Assembly (NCBI GenBank): GCA_029204225.1
Contig: MU831571.1
Coordinates: forward strand, 1-64,000
Length of the DNA: 64,000 nucleotides
Reading direction: 5' to 3'
From: Diphasiastrum complanatum
Lineage: Eukaryota > Streptophyta > Lycopodiopsida > Lycopodiales > Lycopodiaceae
The first letter of the stretch is position 1, and each line of letters opens with the position of its first letter. This document shows positions 44,809 through 56,689 of the stretch, in pieces. The position numbers were made by a program, and so were the translations under genes. A model generated the notes under the pieces. The model saw only the letters and a list, made by a program, of their open reading frames with translations, made no database searches and was not told the origin of the DNA.

Positions 44809-47100
44809 GCTTTTCTTTGGATCGACGACAATTGGTGAGACCCACTCAGCATGCTCAATTTCATAAATGAAATCCACTTCCAATAATCTCTCCAATTCCT
44901 TTATAAAATCCGTGACATTTAGATTACAACGATAAAATCTTGTCACTTTTGGCACTACATCAGGTCTAAAAGAGATAGTATGCTCGATTACGGAAGCATG
45001 AATTTCTTTCAAATCTTTATATGTCCAAGCAAAACAATCTTGATATTTAATTAATAAATTTCTCAAAGCTGTTCTGACGAAAGTTGTGCTCCAACTTGAA
45101 CAATTTTCTCATCTTCACCTAATTCAGCTAGATTCATTGCCTACGTCCTAGCTGGTCCATCATAAACTTCTTGTGCTTCTGGCACTTGGTCCTCAAATTC
45201 ACGATGAGTTTTAGGTAACATGATCACAACGTCATCAAGAGTATAACGTTGAAAGTGGCCCATCTTGCTGAACTTCATGTTCTTTCTCTTGTTCAAAGGG
45301 ATTAACCTTTGTTTTACGTTTAGATTTCTTAGCCGAAGTCCTACAAGAAGGCGATGAATTTCGAGAGCTTTGACTCAAGAGTCATCTTTAATCTTCCCTT
45401 TTCCTTTATCCAATAAAGGTGATATGTTTCCATGGACACTAATTTTTGGATCGATCGTCGAAACTTCTTCATTTGGTAGATTCTTCCACTTTAGGACCAT
45501 ATTATAAAGCTTTTTAGCTTTCTTTTTTATCATTGGTCTTGTAGTCTTCCCTTCTTCCAGAATAACTGCTTTTGGCGATTGTATTGGCGGTTCAACGAGA
45601 ATATTGCAAACTCCAAACCTCGTAGGATCCATATGATTTCAAATTTGCTCTTCAGTGAGTTCTGCACTCTCATCGTAAGATAAAGCATGACTAACATGAA
45701 GAAGTTCTTTTTCAATAGGATCTGGAATCGGATCAGTCGATATCCATGCCACATTCATTAGGTTGTCTAAAAATGTAATGGGTGTATCAAGAGTACGATC
45801 AACCATAGGAAAATCGCTTGGTTTTGACTGGTCATCCCTTCAACACAGATAGCATTCTCTACAATCCACAGTTGCAAGGGCTTGATTCCAGTTAACATTA
45901 TTTGTTTGAGAGTCGTAATGAACTCCCAAAGCTTTGTCTGCTCTATCACAAGAATGAACTGTGATTGATGAACTATCATCTTCTTTTTGAACTGCTAGCT
46001 TTATTGTCCATGTCAATGGATCAACTTTGACTGTCCGTTCACGATTTTCAAATGTGATCTTTCATGTTCCCCAGTTATGAATTACTTGCGCAACTCGTAA
46101 CCATGGTCATCCCAGTTAAATGCAACAAACTCATGGTGCATCCGATAAGTCCATCACTACAAAAGTATGACAAACTGGATATCTGCAATCTTCATTGGTA
46201 CATCTTCCACTATGTCTTTAGGACGATCTGTATTATGATAAACTAGCTTAATAGCAAAATTTACAGGCTTCATTTTTGTAACTCCCCATTTGGCACATAG
46301 CTTTGTAGAAATAAGATTCACTCTCAAACCTCCATCTATCACGGCTACCTCTTGATCAAATTGTTTATGTTGAATTGGCAGAGTGTTATTTCTCTGCTCA
46401 CTCTCCCAGGCGCCCCCTACATTGATTACTTTGTTTGAGTCTTCAAATGCAGCACAATATAGTGGTTCCTGCTGGACTTTTGGTTCAGTCTTGGTCAATC
46501 TCTCTACTAATACTTCTTTGGCTTGAGGAACCAACTTCAAGAATTCTCCCAAGATAATATTCATCTTACTTGATAGAATATTAATCTGTTTGCGACGCCT
46601 CCAGTTCAGTAATCTTGAATGGTTCTTCACGATGATGCAATTGAGTGTTAATATCTGTGCATTGATTTGATCTTCACAAAGGATTTGTAAATCTGATTTT
46701 TGTACCAGTATGGAATGAACCTCTACTACAACTTTGACAGTTTCCATGTTCTCTTCTTTTTGTAAATCTTTGATCCACTGCCTCATGTTATGGTATTTCT
46801 TCTTCTCAGAAGTGAGATTTGGATACACCCCTAATGTAGTAAGTATATCAATAACCTGAACAGATTCTGCAGGTTTCGGGTCAGCAACAACTTCTTTCTG
46901 TTTATGAGCCCTCGTGACAACCATCGTTGTTGCATATGATTCATTAGGACGAACTACTGGTCTTTGCTTGATCATAAGCAGATTCAAAGGGGCAGATACA
47001 AGCGGTGGTTTTGGTCTAGCTGGATAGTCTTTGTAGCAATGTCCATATCCACATTCTCGACAAAGAGATTAAATTTTTCTTTATTGGGACATTCTGCAAT
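44805..47100 (-). pseudogene. Gypsy gag-protease-RT start, copy B, antisense in intron 3
   Basis: Minus strand from about 47090: a relic Cys-rich region, then YHNMRQWIKDLQKEENMET, INILSSKMNIILGEFLKLVP, SEQRNNTLPIQHKQFDQEVA, protease VIDGGLRVNLIS near 46335 (GGS changed to GGL), VAWISTDPIPDPIEKELLH near 45740, KAKKLYNMVLKWKNLPNEE, LDKGKGKIKDDS, and the RT N-terminus YQDCFAWTYKDLKEIH to FIYEIEHAEWVSPIVV at about 45045-44830. RT motifs after this are missing because Copia C1 joins at 44805-44810. Frameshifts near 46155, 45750 and 45370. Confidence 0.85.
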
Positions 47101-47279
47101 CATGTACTAATGAGATGAAGAGGCCCCATGAGGTAACCAAGTACATGTGTCCTCCAGTATGTGGATGACATGTGAAAATTCATGAACTCAATCAATAGGA
47201 ACAACCATTATAGATAGCCAAAACCGTGAGCCTCTCCTATGTGTAGAAGATACTCACCATATCTCATGACCATCACCAT

Positions 47280-47440
47280 ATGTTGAAGTCCTATGACCAC
47301 CTTGCAACTGCACGCTATTCAGCACTTGGAAGTCCTATGAGTGCCCAACCACACACTATCCAACACTTGGAAGTCCTATGAATACCCAACTACACTCTAT
47401 CCAACGCTTGAACCCAACTGCACACTATCCAACAGTTATA
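47280..47440. repeat. Tandem units of about 55 bp
   Basis: Four copies of (CCAACCACACACTATCCAAC)-(ACTTGGAAGTCCTATGA), increasingly degenerate, starting near 47310; the last blends into the LINE endonuclease piece. Confidence 0.7.
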
Positions 47441-47596
47441 AAGATGATCCACATCTAAGTTATTAGTTGGTGTCTGTCTGTTTGATGTCTTGGAATTAAA
47501 ATCCTCCGCAAGTAAAACATGACTTCTCTTTGCAAAGCTAATGATGTCCTCTGATATCCGGTCCTCTATTTGGTGACATGTGGGTGCGATCCACAA
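47390..47596 (-). pseudogene. LINE endonuclease fragment
   Basis: Minus strand reads EDRISEDIISFAKRSHVLLA followed by EDFNSKT. It matches the APE-type endonuclease of plant LINE ORF2, whose catalytic motif is LLAGDFNA; here Gly is Glu and the Asn motif is kept. Same strand as the RT piece at 25734-27183, in the order expected for one LINE (endonuclease first). Confidence 0.7.
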
Positions 47597-47711
47597 AGCC
47601 CAAGGTCTCTAATGGAAAATAACATATTGCAATGAAAATGTGCATTTCCAAACCAACACACTAACCTAACAGTTTTCTCTAGAAGAACCTAGCTAGCACA
47701 TCTTGCTCGAT

Positions 47712-47713
<2 letters not shown>

Positions 47714-47789
<76 letters not shown>
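47714..47789. repeat. (GA)n microsatellite
   Basis: About 38 uninterrupted GA units in intron 3. Confidence 0.95.
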
Positions 47790-47792
<3 letters not shown>

Positions 47793-48622
47793 TCTAGATT
47801 GGAACTATCATATGTAGCAATAGAGGACTTCAATGGGCATCAAATTCATCTCCTCCCTCAATGATGGCAGCATAGAGACATTTCTGTTGGCAACAACTAT
47901 AGCATGGCTCATTTGAAGGGCCCGATTTACTCACAACTACATTTTAGGGCATTTGTCTTCAATTTGTGCACACATGTATCCTTTCACAACACCATCTCTT
48001 TAGTTCCAATATTGTTTAGCGCCATGATGTTACATCTTTCCATCTCTCCTTCATGGATTTGTCTTTAGTTTGGTAGTCATATTAGAACATTACTTGTTGT
48101 TGCAAGGTTGTCTATGTTGTCTTCAAGTTTTTTTCACACTAATTCTTGTGTTTTCTCATCATAACTATGTCTTCTTAATTCCATATTAAAGTTGATGGCT
48201 TGCACTTTGTGGGTTGATCCCATAAGCTTAAGATGATATGTTCCATTTGTTTTGTTTGGCTAGCGTTGTACTTGTGATATTAACATTTATGATTTAAAAT
48301 AAGACAATGCACTATTTTCATAAAATAAATCAATTATGAACATATCATGAAGATTTGAAGGGATCTCTATAAAAGCTATATCTTAGGAATATACATATGA
48401 AAAAGTCAATAACCAAGTGGCTGCAATGGCATTGTTTAGGTTTTATGATCATGGCCCATGCTTGGGTGTCCTCCAGCCCCATAACCACTACATGAAGGGT
48501 GTATCTTTGTGACTTTGATTATAGATTTCTTTGTGTAATAACTTGTAAAATGTCAATTTCAAAACATGCTCAATTTCATCTACATATGAATGTACTTATA
48601 TGTAATCGGTTTGTTTATGTAG
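47790..48622 (+). other. Last part of intron 3, nothing recognised
   Basis: T-rich intron DNA leading to the acceptor TTTATGTAG|GG. No element identified. Confidence 0.5.
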
Positions 48623-48773
48623 GGCACTTTCTCCTCACTACCTTGTTATTGGACAATTTGGTCGCAACAGCAAAGGATTCTGGGATTGAGGGAAGAATAG
48701 TGGTTGTTTCATCAATGTTACATATTTTGTCTTCAGGAGAACTTAATATCAAACACCTAAATGACAGCAAAAG
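48623..48773 (+). CDS. Dehydrogenase exon 4
   Basis: 151 bases. Together with the last base of exon 3 it gives GHFLLTTLLLDNLVATA, then GRIVVVSSMLH. The first Ser of VVSS is at the place of the catalytic Ser of the SDR triad region. Ends HLNDSK plus two bases; donor CAAAAG|GTTTGA. The downstream exon should begin shortly before the YxxxK pair. No stop or frameshift within the exon. Confidence 0.9.
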
Positions 48774-49345
48774 GTTTGATTTATATATTTGTTTGGATAC
48801 ATGTATGTCAAAACGTTAACCATGTAGTCCATAGGCCAAGTCCTTCACAACTTCTATTGAAACATTAAAAGTTCGAATTGGAAAGTTGATTATATATGTT
48901 GAATATCTGATGAAGTAGGTGATCTAGCTATGTCATGTTATGCTTGTTAAGTTCATACCATGTAAACCCACATGCAACACACATTACGATCCATGTTATT
49001 CAATCTACGATGTAAGCATATACAAAGTGCTAGATGCAGTTTGAGAATGTGAACTCTTGTGTGTCTAATTATTAGATCTCTCCTTGTAGTGAAGTTCTTA
49101 AGATCTCCTATAGTAGAGGATGAGTGTATACCATTATAACTCCACACTCCAAAACATAGGTGGTGTGGACGAGGCCCTAGGACAGTCTCATGCATGGGTG
49201 CCCCAACTTCCTATTGACGGCTCTCGCTAGCGGCATCATCAAGGTATTGAACCTACCCATCTTGATAGATCATCAGTCGACCTGTAATTTTGGCATCTTG
49301 AAAAGGCTTGACACCTCTCCTCTACCTGTATGTATGTAGGTAAGG
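48774..49345 (+). other. Start of intron 4, nothing recognised
   Basis: No coding similarity to the missing SDR exon (searched by eye for AYGQSKLxN-like sequence on the plus strand), no terminal repeat. Confidence 0.4.
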
Positions 49346-50370
49346 TCATGAGAAAACTTTTCTCATCCTAAGCTCAAACGCAAAGTGACTAAACTGTCCA
49401 CAATAATTACAATCATCGTTTGGTTTGGGTGTAGACTTGAGATCATTATCTTTGTTCACTTCCCCTTGCTTTTGACTTCCTTGATTTTTCTTGCTTCCTT
49501 TTTGCCTCACAATCTTTGATGATTCTTTAAGAAATCTTTGTCGATTCCTCAACGGTCCTTTGTAAAAGCCAACCACGAAACTTCTTGAAATAATGTGAAT
49601 CCCTGCCTATTCTTTTTCAAAGAACAGTGTTGGTAGTTTAAACCTTCATAGAGGACAGGTCTTATCTTGTATTTAAGATAATAGAACTAGCTGCTAGATA
49701 TCCGCAGGTAGTTTCTATTTAATTCTGCAAGCAGCCAATGTACAAACAGATGCATAGACAACGTATCTTGGACCACGACATTTACTACGTATTCCGTAGG
49801 TTCAGGCACAGGCAGCAAGTAGAACTGCAACAGATCAGCTACGCAAATTGGCTGTAGATGATAGATAGACTAGTAGATTAGATGCGCAATTTCTTCTTCA
49901 ATACTGGTTGATTGCCTATTCCCTACCTCAGCAGCGATCCCTTCAGTGATTTTCCAACAGCTAGCGCATTCCCTACCCGAACAGCAATCCCTTAGAATAA
50001 TTTTCCAACAACTTGTGTAGCGAATAGCAAACTTCCAAGAGTTCTCATTTATAGTAGTAGTCTGACCTCTACATGCTGTAATTCTGGCCAACAAAGAGCT
50101 ACATCAAGAACTATCCTTGTAGCGACTGTCCTTGTAGAGGTATTATAGCCAGCAGTGACTTGAGATTGGACCAACAATTTGCAGCAATGGCTCTCCAATG
50201 ATGTTTTGGTCAACAACAATCTCTCTCCAACAATGGTCTGGTTGGTAGCGATCTCTCCCGATAGATGTCTTTGCAGAGATCACCAGATCTGCCACAGCCA
50301 GCAGCAGAGTACCTATAGCAACCTTCCTATAACTAATTTTCACACGTAAACTTCATTTTCAATGAACGAA
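49346..50370 (-). pseudogene. Copia-type gag remnant with leader
   Basis: Between the primer site at 50371 and a zinc-knuckle relic CNYCGQFSHFAFEL at about 49420 (last Cys changed to Leu) on the minus strand. The gag capsid part is deleted; what lies between (49580-50340) has recurring CNNxTIV/CWRE-like words, that is, internal repeats of about 60-70 bp such as GGTCTGGTTGGTAGCGATCT. No pol. Confidence 0.55.
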
Positions 50371-50382
50371 GCTCTTATACCA
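50371..50382 (-). other. Copia primer-binding site
   Basis: Minus strand TGGTATAAGAGC, one change from the canonical site, directly following the LTR end CA at 50384-50383. Confidence 0.75.
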
Positions 50383-50581
50383 TGATGGAATTATCACAAT
50401 TCCTATGTTGGAGTGGACTAATCTTATTAGCGCTCACAAAACTCAAAACTGCAGACAAAGAATTTTATTGATCACTTAGTCAATTAACAACAATAGCATC
50501 ATAATTTGCATTTGGGTTGATAGTGGACAGCTGGCACAGTTTCATTGGCTCTGAACACACGTTCAGAGCCATAGTGTAACA
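50383..50581 (-). repeat. Short 5' LTR (199 bp) with a hairpin at its start
   Basis: Minus strand starts TGTTACACTATGG at 50581 and ends CA at 50383. Ten bases inside is a perfect inverted repeat, GGCTCTGAAC (50547-50556), loop ACAC, GTTCAGAGCC (50561-50570). Confidence 0.55.
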
Positions 50582-50589
50582 ACCTGTCA

Positions 50590-50760
50590 ACTGAAGGGCC
50601 CAAATGGCAAATTATGCCCGTTAGCAGGCATGGGCGGGCCTGCTACCCTATAGCAGGCAGCCTTCAACGCACCTCGCCGCAGGGCGGCTCGGTGCGTGAA
50701 GGCCACCTGCTACACACGGTAACGGGTCTGCTCACGCCCGCTACCTAGTCCATATTACTC
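50590..50760. repeat. GC-rich imperfect foldback
   Basis: GCCTTCAACGCACC (50660-50673) pairs, with one bulge, with GGTGCGTGAAGGC (50691-50703); the pairing can be extended with TAGCAGG on the left and CCTGCTA on the right. A second GC-rich pair, GGGCGGGCC and related words, surrounds it. Stands out from AT-rich flanks. Confidence 0.6.
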
Positions 50761-51720
50761 AACAAACTATGATTGTAGGAACTCGCATTATGCTAGAGAT
50801 GGGCACTGGACCCGATTAAATAGATTTTGGCATCTAATCCTTTGTCTAATAATGAAAATCAACTCTATATCTACCAAAAATAGTGCTCTAAATCAAGGCA
50901 CTAACATTTTTGACTTGAGTCAACCACTAATTAGATAAATATTTATTATAATATAGCCACTAGTCATAGCACACATGCGTGGCCTTGATTAACCTACACA
51001 AGATAACATTTCTGGGTTAAACAGATAGAGATTAATTCTAACAACAAGAATTCCCTAAGCAATCTATAGGAACCAAGAGTCTCTAGGAATAGCAATTGAA
51101 CATGTCGTACCTACATCCCAAGCTAGTCGTTTGGACCAAGAAAATGTTGTGAACTAGTGGATATGTTATCTCAAGTGATCCGTAAGACACATAAATTGAA
51201 ATCACTATCCTTAAAGAGTGCCTCCACTATCATAGAAGAGAGAGAAATACATTTACCATTACATGTAATATCGTGGAATGAATATTACTATATTGATAAG
51301 ATGAAAAGTGATGAACTAGGAAAAGTTATAGAACTAATAGGACACTAGCATTTATGCAAATTGATATAGGAACATGAATCTTTGACATGTTTGCATGAAC
51401 ATCACATTCCTCTGACAAAACTAGAGGAAGGAAAGTATAAAGCAAATAGACATGTACATCATCAGTACACAAGCATCAACCTCAACTAAAGCAACCTCGT
51501 CCAGTTGCTCTCGATATGCATGTTGTACCATTTGAACTGATATATAGTTTCTAGAGCATTAGCAAGAACAAATGAACTTTGATGAAATGATGTATCCAAG
51601 AATACTTGATCCCAAGCTATAGAACCAATAGGAGAATTGGTATAATCCTTTGCCCCATCATGTGTGTAACCTCTATCACAAGTGGAACAAATAAATCTTG
51701 GTTACAAATAAATGTCACAA
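50761..51720. other. Intron 4 / intergenic, nothing recognised
   Basis: AT-rich, without terminal repeats or motifs. Confidence 0.35.
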
Positions 51721-51724
51721 ATCA

Positions 51725-51837
51725 ATGTCATGTACAAGAATGTCATCTCCAATGTCATAAATATATTGGTTATAAATGTCATGTACAACAATGTCATGCA
51801 TTATAGACATTGGAGATGATATTCTTGTACATGACAT
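51725..51837. repeat. 32-bp inverted repeat, 31 of 32 matching, 49-nt loop
   Basis: Arms 51725-51756 and 51806-51837; the only mismatch is one C/T. The loop also carries AATGTCATGTACAACAATGT, a further direct copy of part of the left arm. It could be a small MITE-like foldback or a hairpin RNA source. Confidence 0.85.
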
Positions 51838-53020
51838 ATATCTTGGTTAGCTATTATATCGGAAACATCATGTGAAACATCTAGTGAATACATAGCATCA
51901 ATAAAATCCTTGAGACAAAAGAAAAAGGTTACCAATAAGAAGAAAAATGATGTTGTCTATATGTCTTCCACCAAGACTAAGCTCTGTCTTGCAACCATCA
52001 TGATCCTAAAAGCACCATGTGCTAGATATATCTCAAAAGGACTATAATGCATTCAACCAATTTGAACCACTATCCATAGGCGAGCGTAGTTGGTATTAGG
52101 CTTGGGCCTAAATTGTAAGGATGCCCTTAAGCCAAATTAGGCCTTGGACCCTTTCTTGAGCCCTGCTTCAATCAAGAGTGGTTGCACATGATGTTTGTAT
52201 TTGGATACCATGGCTATGCATGCAAGGGGATGAATGCTCTTTAGTGGAGAATTTGCATGTGATATGGAGGCTAAGGTTTCGGAGCGTATATCTATACCCT
52301 CGCCCCTCCCATTCTAACGTATTGTGAGTATTGAGGATTGCTAGTGAGTTCTATGCTCAAGCTACCATTGTGTCTAGTGTGGATGTCGACTTGGGGGAGT
52401 CTAGCCATTCATTAGGTTGTTGGTTGGGTATTTCATACCACAACCTGTACTCTTGTGTTTCTACTCCAAGGATAATGTGTTGGCATAAAAGTAGTATTAG
52501 AGCTACGCTTGGAGCTTGGAGAAATCGAAAGTAGAGTGCTATCGACAAATCGACGAGTTTGTGGATGAATTTAACTTGACGAGATTTTCTTGAACTTCTT
52601 GGCTTTTCATAATGTGAACATGGTGCATAAAAACACGGTGCATGCTATGTTAACTTGTTGTAAATGAATTGAATAAACAAAATTTTGCTTCGTAATTCAC
52701 GATTATGCTTTAACCATTCTCTAGCTGGTTTGCTTGCCCAGTCTATATACTTTTACAGTAGTGTTTTTATTTATTCTATGTTGAATTGGATGTGACCTTG
52801 ATCTATTCACTGTAATCATAATAGCATGAAAGAAAAGCTGTGAAGGGGTATATAAGGTTTTCATGCTATTAAATTGGCGATTGTGAATTGGAAGCTAAAA
52901 CTTGCTAAAAGAATGGATAACCTTGCAATGAAGTGAAGCCAGATCTAGATCGAGAGAGATTGTCATAACTAGTGAGATTGTACTCATATATTTGTTGTAA
53001 GATCTCAATTTGGTTTTGGT
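51838..53020. other. Nothing recognised
   Basis: Low-information stretch with short accidental frames. The last part (52900-53100) may be the leader of the gag fragment that follows, but no LTR boundary or primer site is visible. Confidence 0.3.
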
Positions 53021-53109
53021 TTGGACACCATTATCAAATCCTTTTTTGAGAAAGAAGCAACATTTGTACTTGTTTTTTGGATCCATTACAAGTCAATTTC
53101 TCAGGTGAT

Positions 53110-53329
53110 TATGGCATCCATGGGGTCTTTTCTATTGGCAAAAAGTGAGAGATTGAACACCTCCAACTATTCTATTTGGAAGGTGAGGATGGAATCAATT
53201 TTGATTCTCCAAGATGTGATGGATATTGTACTTGGACTTGAGGAGGAACCTCAAGTGCTTCAAGAAGTCCAAAGGTGCAAGAAAAGGGCAAGAATGACCC
53301 TTCACTACATCAAGATGAATGTTTTTTAA
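53110..53329 (+). pseudogene. Gag N-terminal fragment of a TR-GAG-like Copia, plus strand
   Basis: From ATG 53110: MASMGSFLLAKSERLNTSNY, SIWKVRMESILILQDVMDIV, ending LHYIKMNVF followed by a stop. It is colinear with the gag start of the left element (3304), with the Trp intact. Cut after about 70 residues by an LTR-like sequence starting TGTTGGATTATTC at 53338. Confidence 0.8.
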
Positions 53330-53337
53330 TGAAGTGT

Positions 53338-54200
53338 TTGTTGGATTATTCTCCTTCCTACTAATTGACTAATCAGTTTTTAATCTTCATCCAACTGTTT
53401 ATCTAGTTCTGCGGATTTTCTCGTGTTTTACACAGTTTGTAGAATTACAAGTGTTTTTATACAGTGTGTAGAAATACATGGAGTTTGACAATAGTGTCAT
53501 CTTTTTCGCATTTTCCGCCTGTCAAGAATTTCGAGTAAAAATGCAGTGTCGTGTTTTTCGCATTTTCAAAGTGCCCTTAAAATTAAGAAAATGACTTTAC
53601 TGAAGACCTTCGCATTTTTTGCCCTTCGAGATTTTCTCTCACCTCGGCATTTTCGCTTTTCCCTGATGGCATTTTACGTTCATTTTTGCAAAGTGATAGT
53701 TTCTCTCATTTATGTAGACAAACTATTTATGGCGATTGATGCCGCTTATCAGCAATTAATTTTTGAAAGGAACTACATGAATGCCAGTGGACTCCATCCA
53801 ACTGACAATCGCATTTGAAGACCTAATTACTTAGTATAATTCAGCTGTTCATACAGCTCATTATTGTGTTGTGAATTGTGAAGGATTTGAGTGTTATTAC
53901 ACGACACGTCCTGCGTCTATCAAGCAGATCATTCACGACCAGAAAGTATTTTAGTTAGCTCTCTATCAAGCTTTCAAACTTGAACTCTCTTGAGCATTCT
54001 AGTTTAGTTTTTAGAGTTTATTTTAGAGTTGCTATTGCGCTACTGCTTATTAGCAGAGTTGCTTATTTCAGACTTATTCTCAGTTACTCAGAGATAGCTT
54101 AGAGTGCACGTTTTCGATCCGCTATTACTTGCGCTCATTTACATCTGATTTGTTTTCTTACTGAATCAATCAAATTTCATAAGGAACCTTGATTACAATT
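53338..54200 (+). repeat. Probable LTR (solo or truncated), about 0.86 kb
   Basis: Starts TGTTGGATTATTCTCCTTCC. Includes TTTTTCGCATTTTCC-type words at 53506-53660 and a U5-like T-rich 3' part (CTTTCAAACTTGAACTCTCT, TTTTCTTACTGAATCAATC). No partner LTR or primer site was identified, so end and family are uncertain. Confidence 0.45.
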
Positions 54201-55462
54201 GGACGAATTTCATGGATCTTTCACTTTTGATTGGTCACATGACTTCATGATAACACATAAGAAAGTGTCACTAGACCTCTACTATCATGCCATGTGTAAG
54301 AAGCCTAACCTACCTCCAACTACATCACACTCCAAAATTGGCCTAATCACCTACTAACATGTGTGCATGGGGTAGAAAAGACAAAGTACCCCCCAAACTC
54401 AAGATTAAGGCCTATTGACTGTTCATACTCTTCATGAATGAACTAAAAAGATTATAACTACCCTCCACACTTGGGAACATTCTGCACACATGTGAGATTT
54501 CACTATGTACATGATATTGCAAAAGATCAAGCTAGATTTTGCCAATTTTTCACACCCTCCTCAAAAACTAGCTTGATGAGATACTAGATCAAACAAAAAA
54601 CTTGAGATACTTCTTAAGTGGATGCTTTGGTATGAATGGATGTGAAAATCATCCAAGGGATCCTTGATAGCAGCAAATTCACCAAATCCATTATAGGATT
54701 TCTTTGGTGGAAATCCATTGCCAACTCCTTTGATGAGCATTCCACCAATTTGCCACCATTTCCTTTTGTTCCCTCCATGCTTGAAGACGATCTTGGGCTT
54801 GAAAGCTCCACTTCCTTGAAAATAGATGCAACATAAAGAGGGAAACTCTAGGACTCCATGCCTCGTAATGACCATGAAGAACAAGATTACATTATAGGCA
54901 AAAGTGTTGATTATCAAGATTTTGCATTCTAGCTTGACTAGTCCACAAGCTATGAACTTTTTGCATGATAGATTTAATCTTGTAATCAAAGGCTATCTTG
55001 ATATTATTAAGGCTACATACTTGCTCAAGGATGTAAGTGTTCTTTGTGAATGATTCACTTAATCTCATAAGAAGTTTACAAATTTTCTCACAAAATGAAA
55101 AAACGTGATTTTTCACACTGTGAATAACTATCTCATTCTTGCTCTTACAAGATCCAAGAGCATACATTTGATGACACAACCACTTGATTTGTAAATTATT
55201 TAGAACCAGATCTAAGCCATTAATGATATAAGATATGTCCATGCCAGAGGCATCATACAAAATTAGCATTGCCTCACTTGAAATTTGAGATGTAGAAATC
55301 TCATCAAAGCAAGATGGTACATCAAATGATATAAGAAAAACAAAAGTGGATGTGTTGGAGCCACCTGAAAATTGCCCTTCTTTCCCATGAATTGTGAGCC
55401 ACATAGACTCAGCCTTGCCTCTTGAAAATCTCCTTGACACCATGAGTTGGAATGACTCCTCC

Positions 55463-55960
55463 TCAAGCCTTGGGCTTTTTCCATCCAAGCTCTTGGATTG
55501 TTGGTAGATATGAGGATTCTACCATCATCCTCTTGATTGAGATGAGATCCTCCTTACTCCTTACATGCAAAGGAATATTGACAAAGCATATCGATGTAAA
55601 AATCCTCAAAGTATCAACTATTGCAATCTTCCTATCAATCACCTTTGATAAGAGATACATCCAATTGAAGTCTTCAATGAAAGAGACACATGTGAAAGCA
55701 TAATCTTTGCTTCTACTTGATGAAACAAGATCATCTAAATGAACACGATGAAAAAATTGATGAGAAGTAGAACACCTTTGCAATAACTCTCCAAGTGCTT
55801 TTGCCAAAGCCCCATCTTCATGAGCCTTACCATCATGGAACATAGATTGAGACAATCCAATTGTCTTCTCCTCCTTGAGTTGATCCAAGCTCCTCTTGAC
55901 CACCCTTCCACAAGGATTACAAAAAGATTTCAACTTCTAGTCCCTCTTTCACCATCCCTC
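55463..55960 (-). pseudogene. Tail of the right copy, possible strongly diverged integrase
   Basis: After the protease the minus strand reads FCNPCGRVVKRSL, which could be the Cys-pair segment before integrase, then HRVHLDDLVSSSRSKDY and SFIEDFNWMYLLSKVID. This echoes the Copia pattern HSDLxGP, then FIDDFSRxxWVYLLK. The resemblance is weak and the later acidic residues are not found. The remainder down to 54892 (LEEESFQLMVSRRFSRGKAE and on) matches nothing. Confidence 0.35.
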
Positions 55961-56299
55961 TAAATCAAGAAAGCATCTTTTCCAAAGTCAACTTGGAAAC
56001 TATCATCTAGCATTTTACCAACACTAATGAGATTCATGTTGAGATTAGGCACAAAAAGTACATCATTAAAAGTCATAGTGGATCCAACACCAATTGGTAC
56101 ACTACCAATTCCTTCTATCTTGCATTTACCATCAATAGGAATGAAGATGAACTTTCCAGATCCATTGTAAGATGCAAGATGAGTGAAAGATTTCCTTGGA
56201 CTAGTCATATGAGAACTAGATCCACTATCTATCCACCATGCATTTCCATCTTCAAAACTTGAGGAACTTTTTCTTCTTGAAACAATTAGAAGAAATCTA

Positions 56300-56344
56300 A
56301 AGGGCAAGGAAAACCAAGCTACTGATGCTTTATCAAGGTTGTGG
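56300..56344 (+). other. Gypsy-type KGKENQATDALSRL insert inside the Copia gag
   Basis: On the plus strand, opposite to the surrounding element, 45 bases encode the hallmark linker after Gypsy RNase H (consensus GKxNxxADALSR). It splits the minus-strand frame between the zinc knuckle and the protease. Confidence 0.6.
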
Positions 56345-56689
56345 AGAATGCAAATGAATGGCCCTTCTTACCACAAAAAAAGCACTTTTTGTTGGATTTG
56401 CAATTTGTTGATGATTGTGATAAATCCTCATCACTCTCTTCCTTTGATTTGTCCTTCTTGAAATGTTGATGTTTCTCTTTGCCCCTTCCTCTTGGCTTGT
56501 CCTTTGAAAATAAAGCTTTCTCCTCTCCACCATTCCTTGATTGGATGAGATTGAACAAGATTGTCAAATTCATCCTTCAATCCATTTAGGATCACTTGCA
56601 CTAACTCTCTTGGGTTGAGATGGTCTCTTATGCAAGAAAGCTCTCTATGAAGATCTTTCACTCTCAACACATAACTTGAGTCACTCTCA

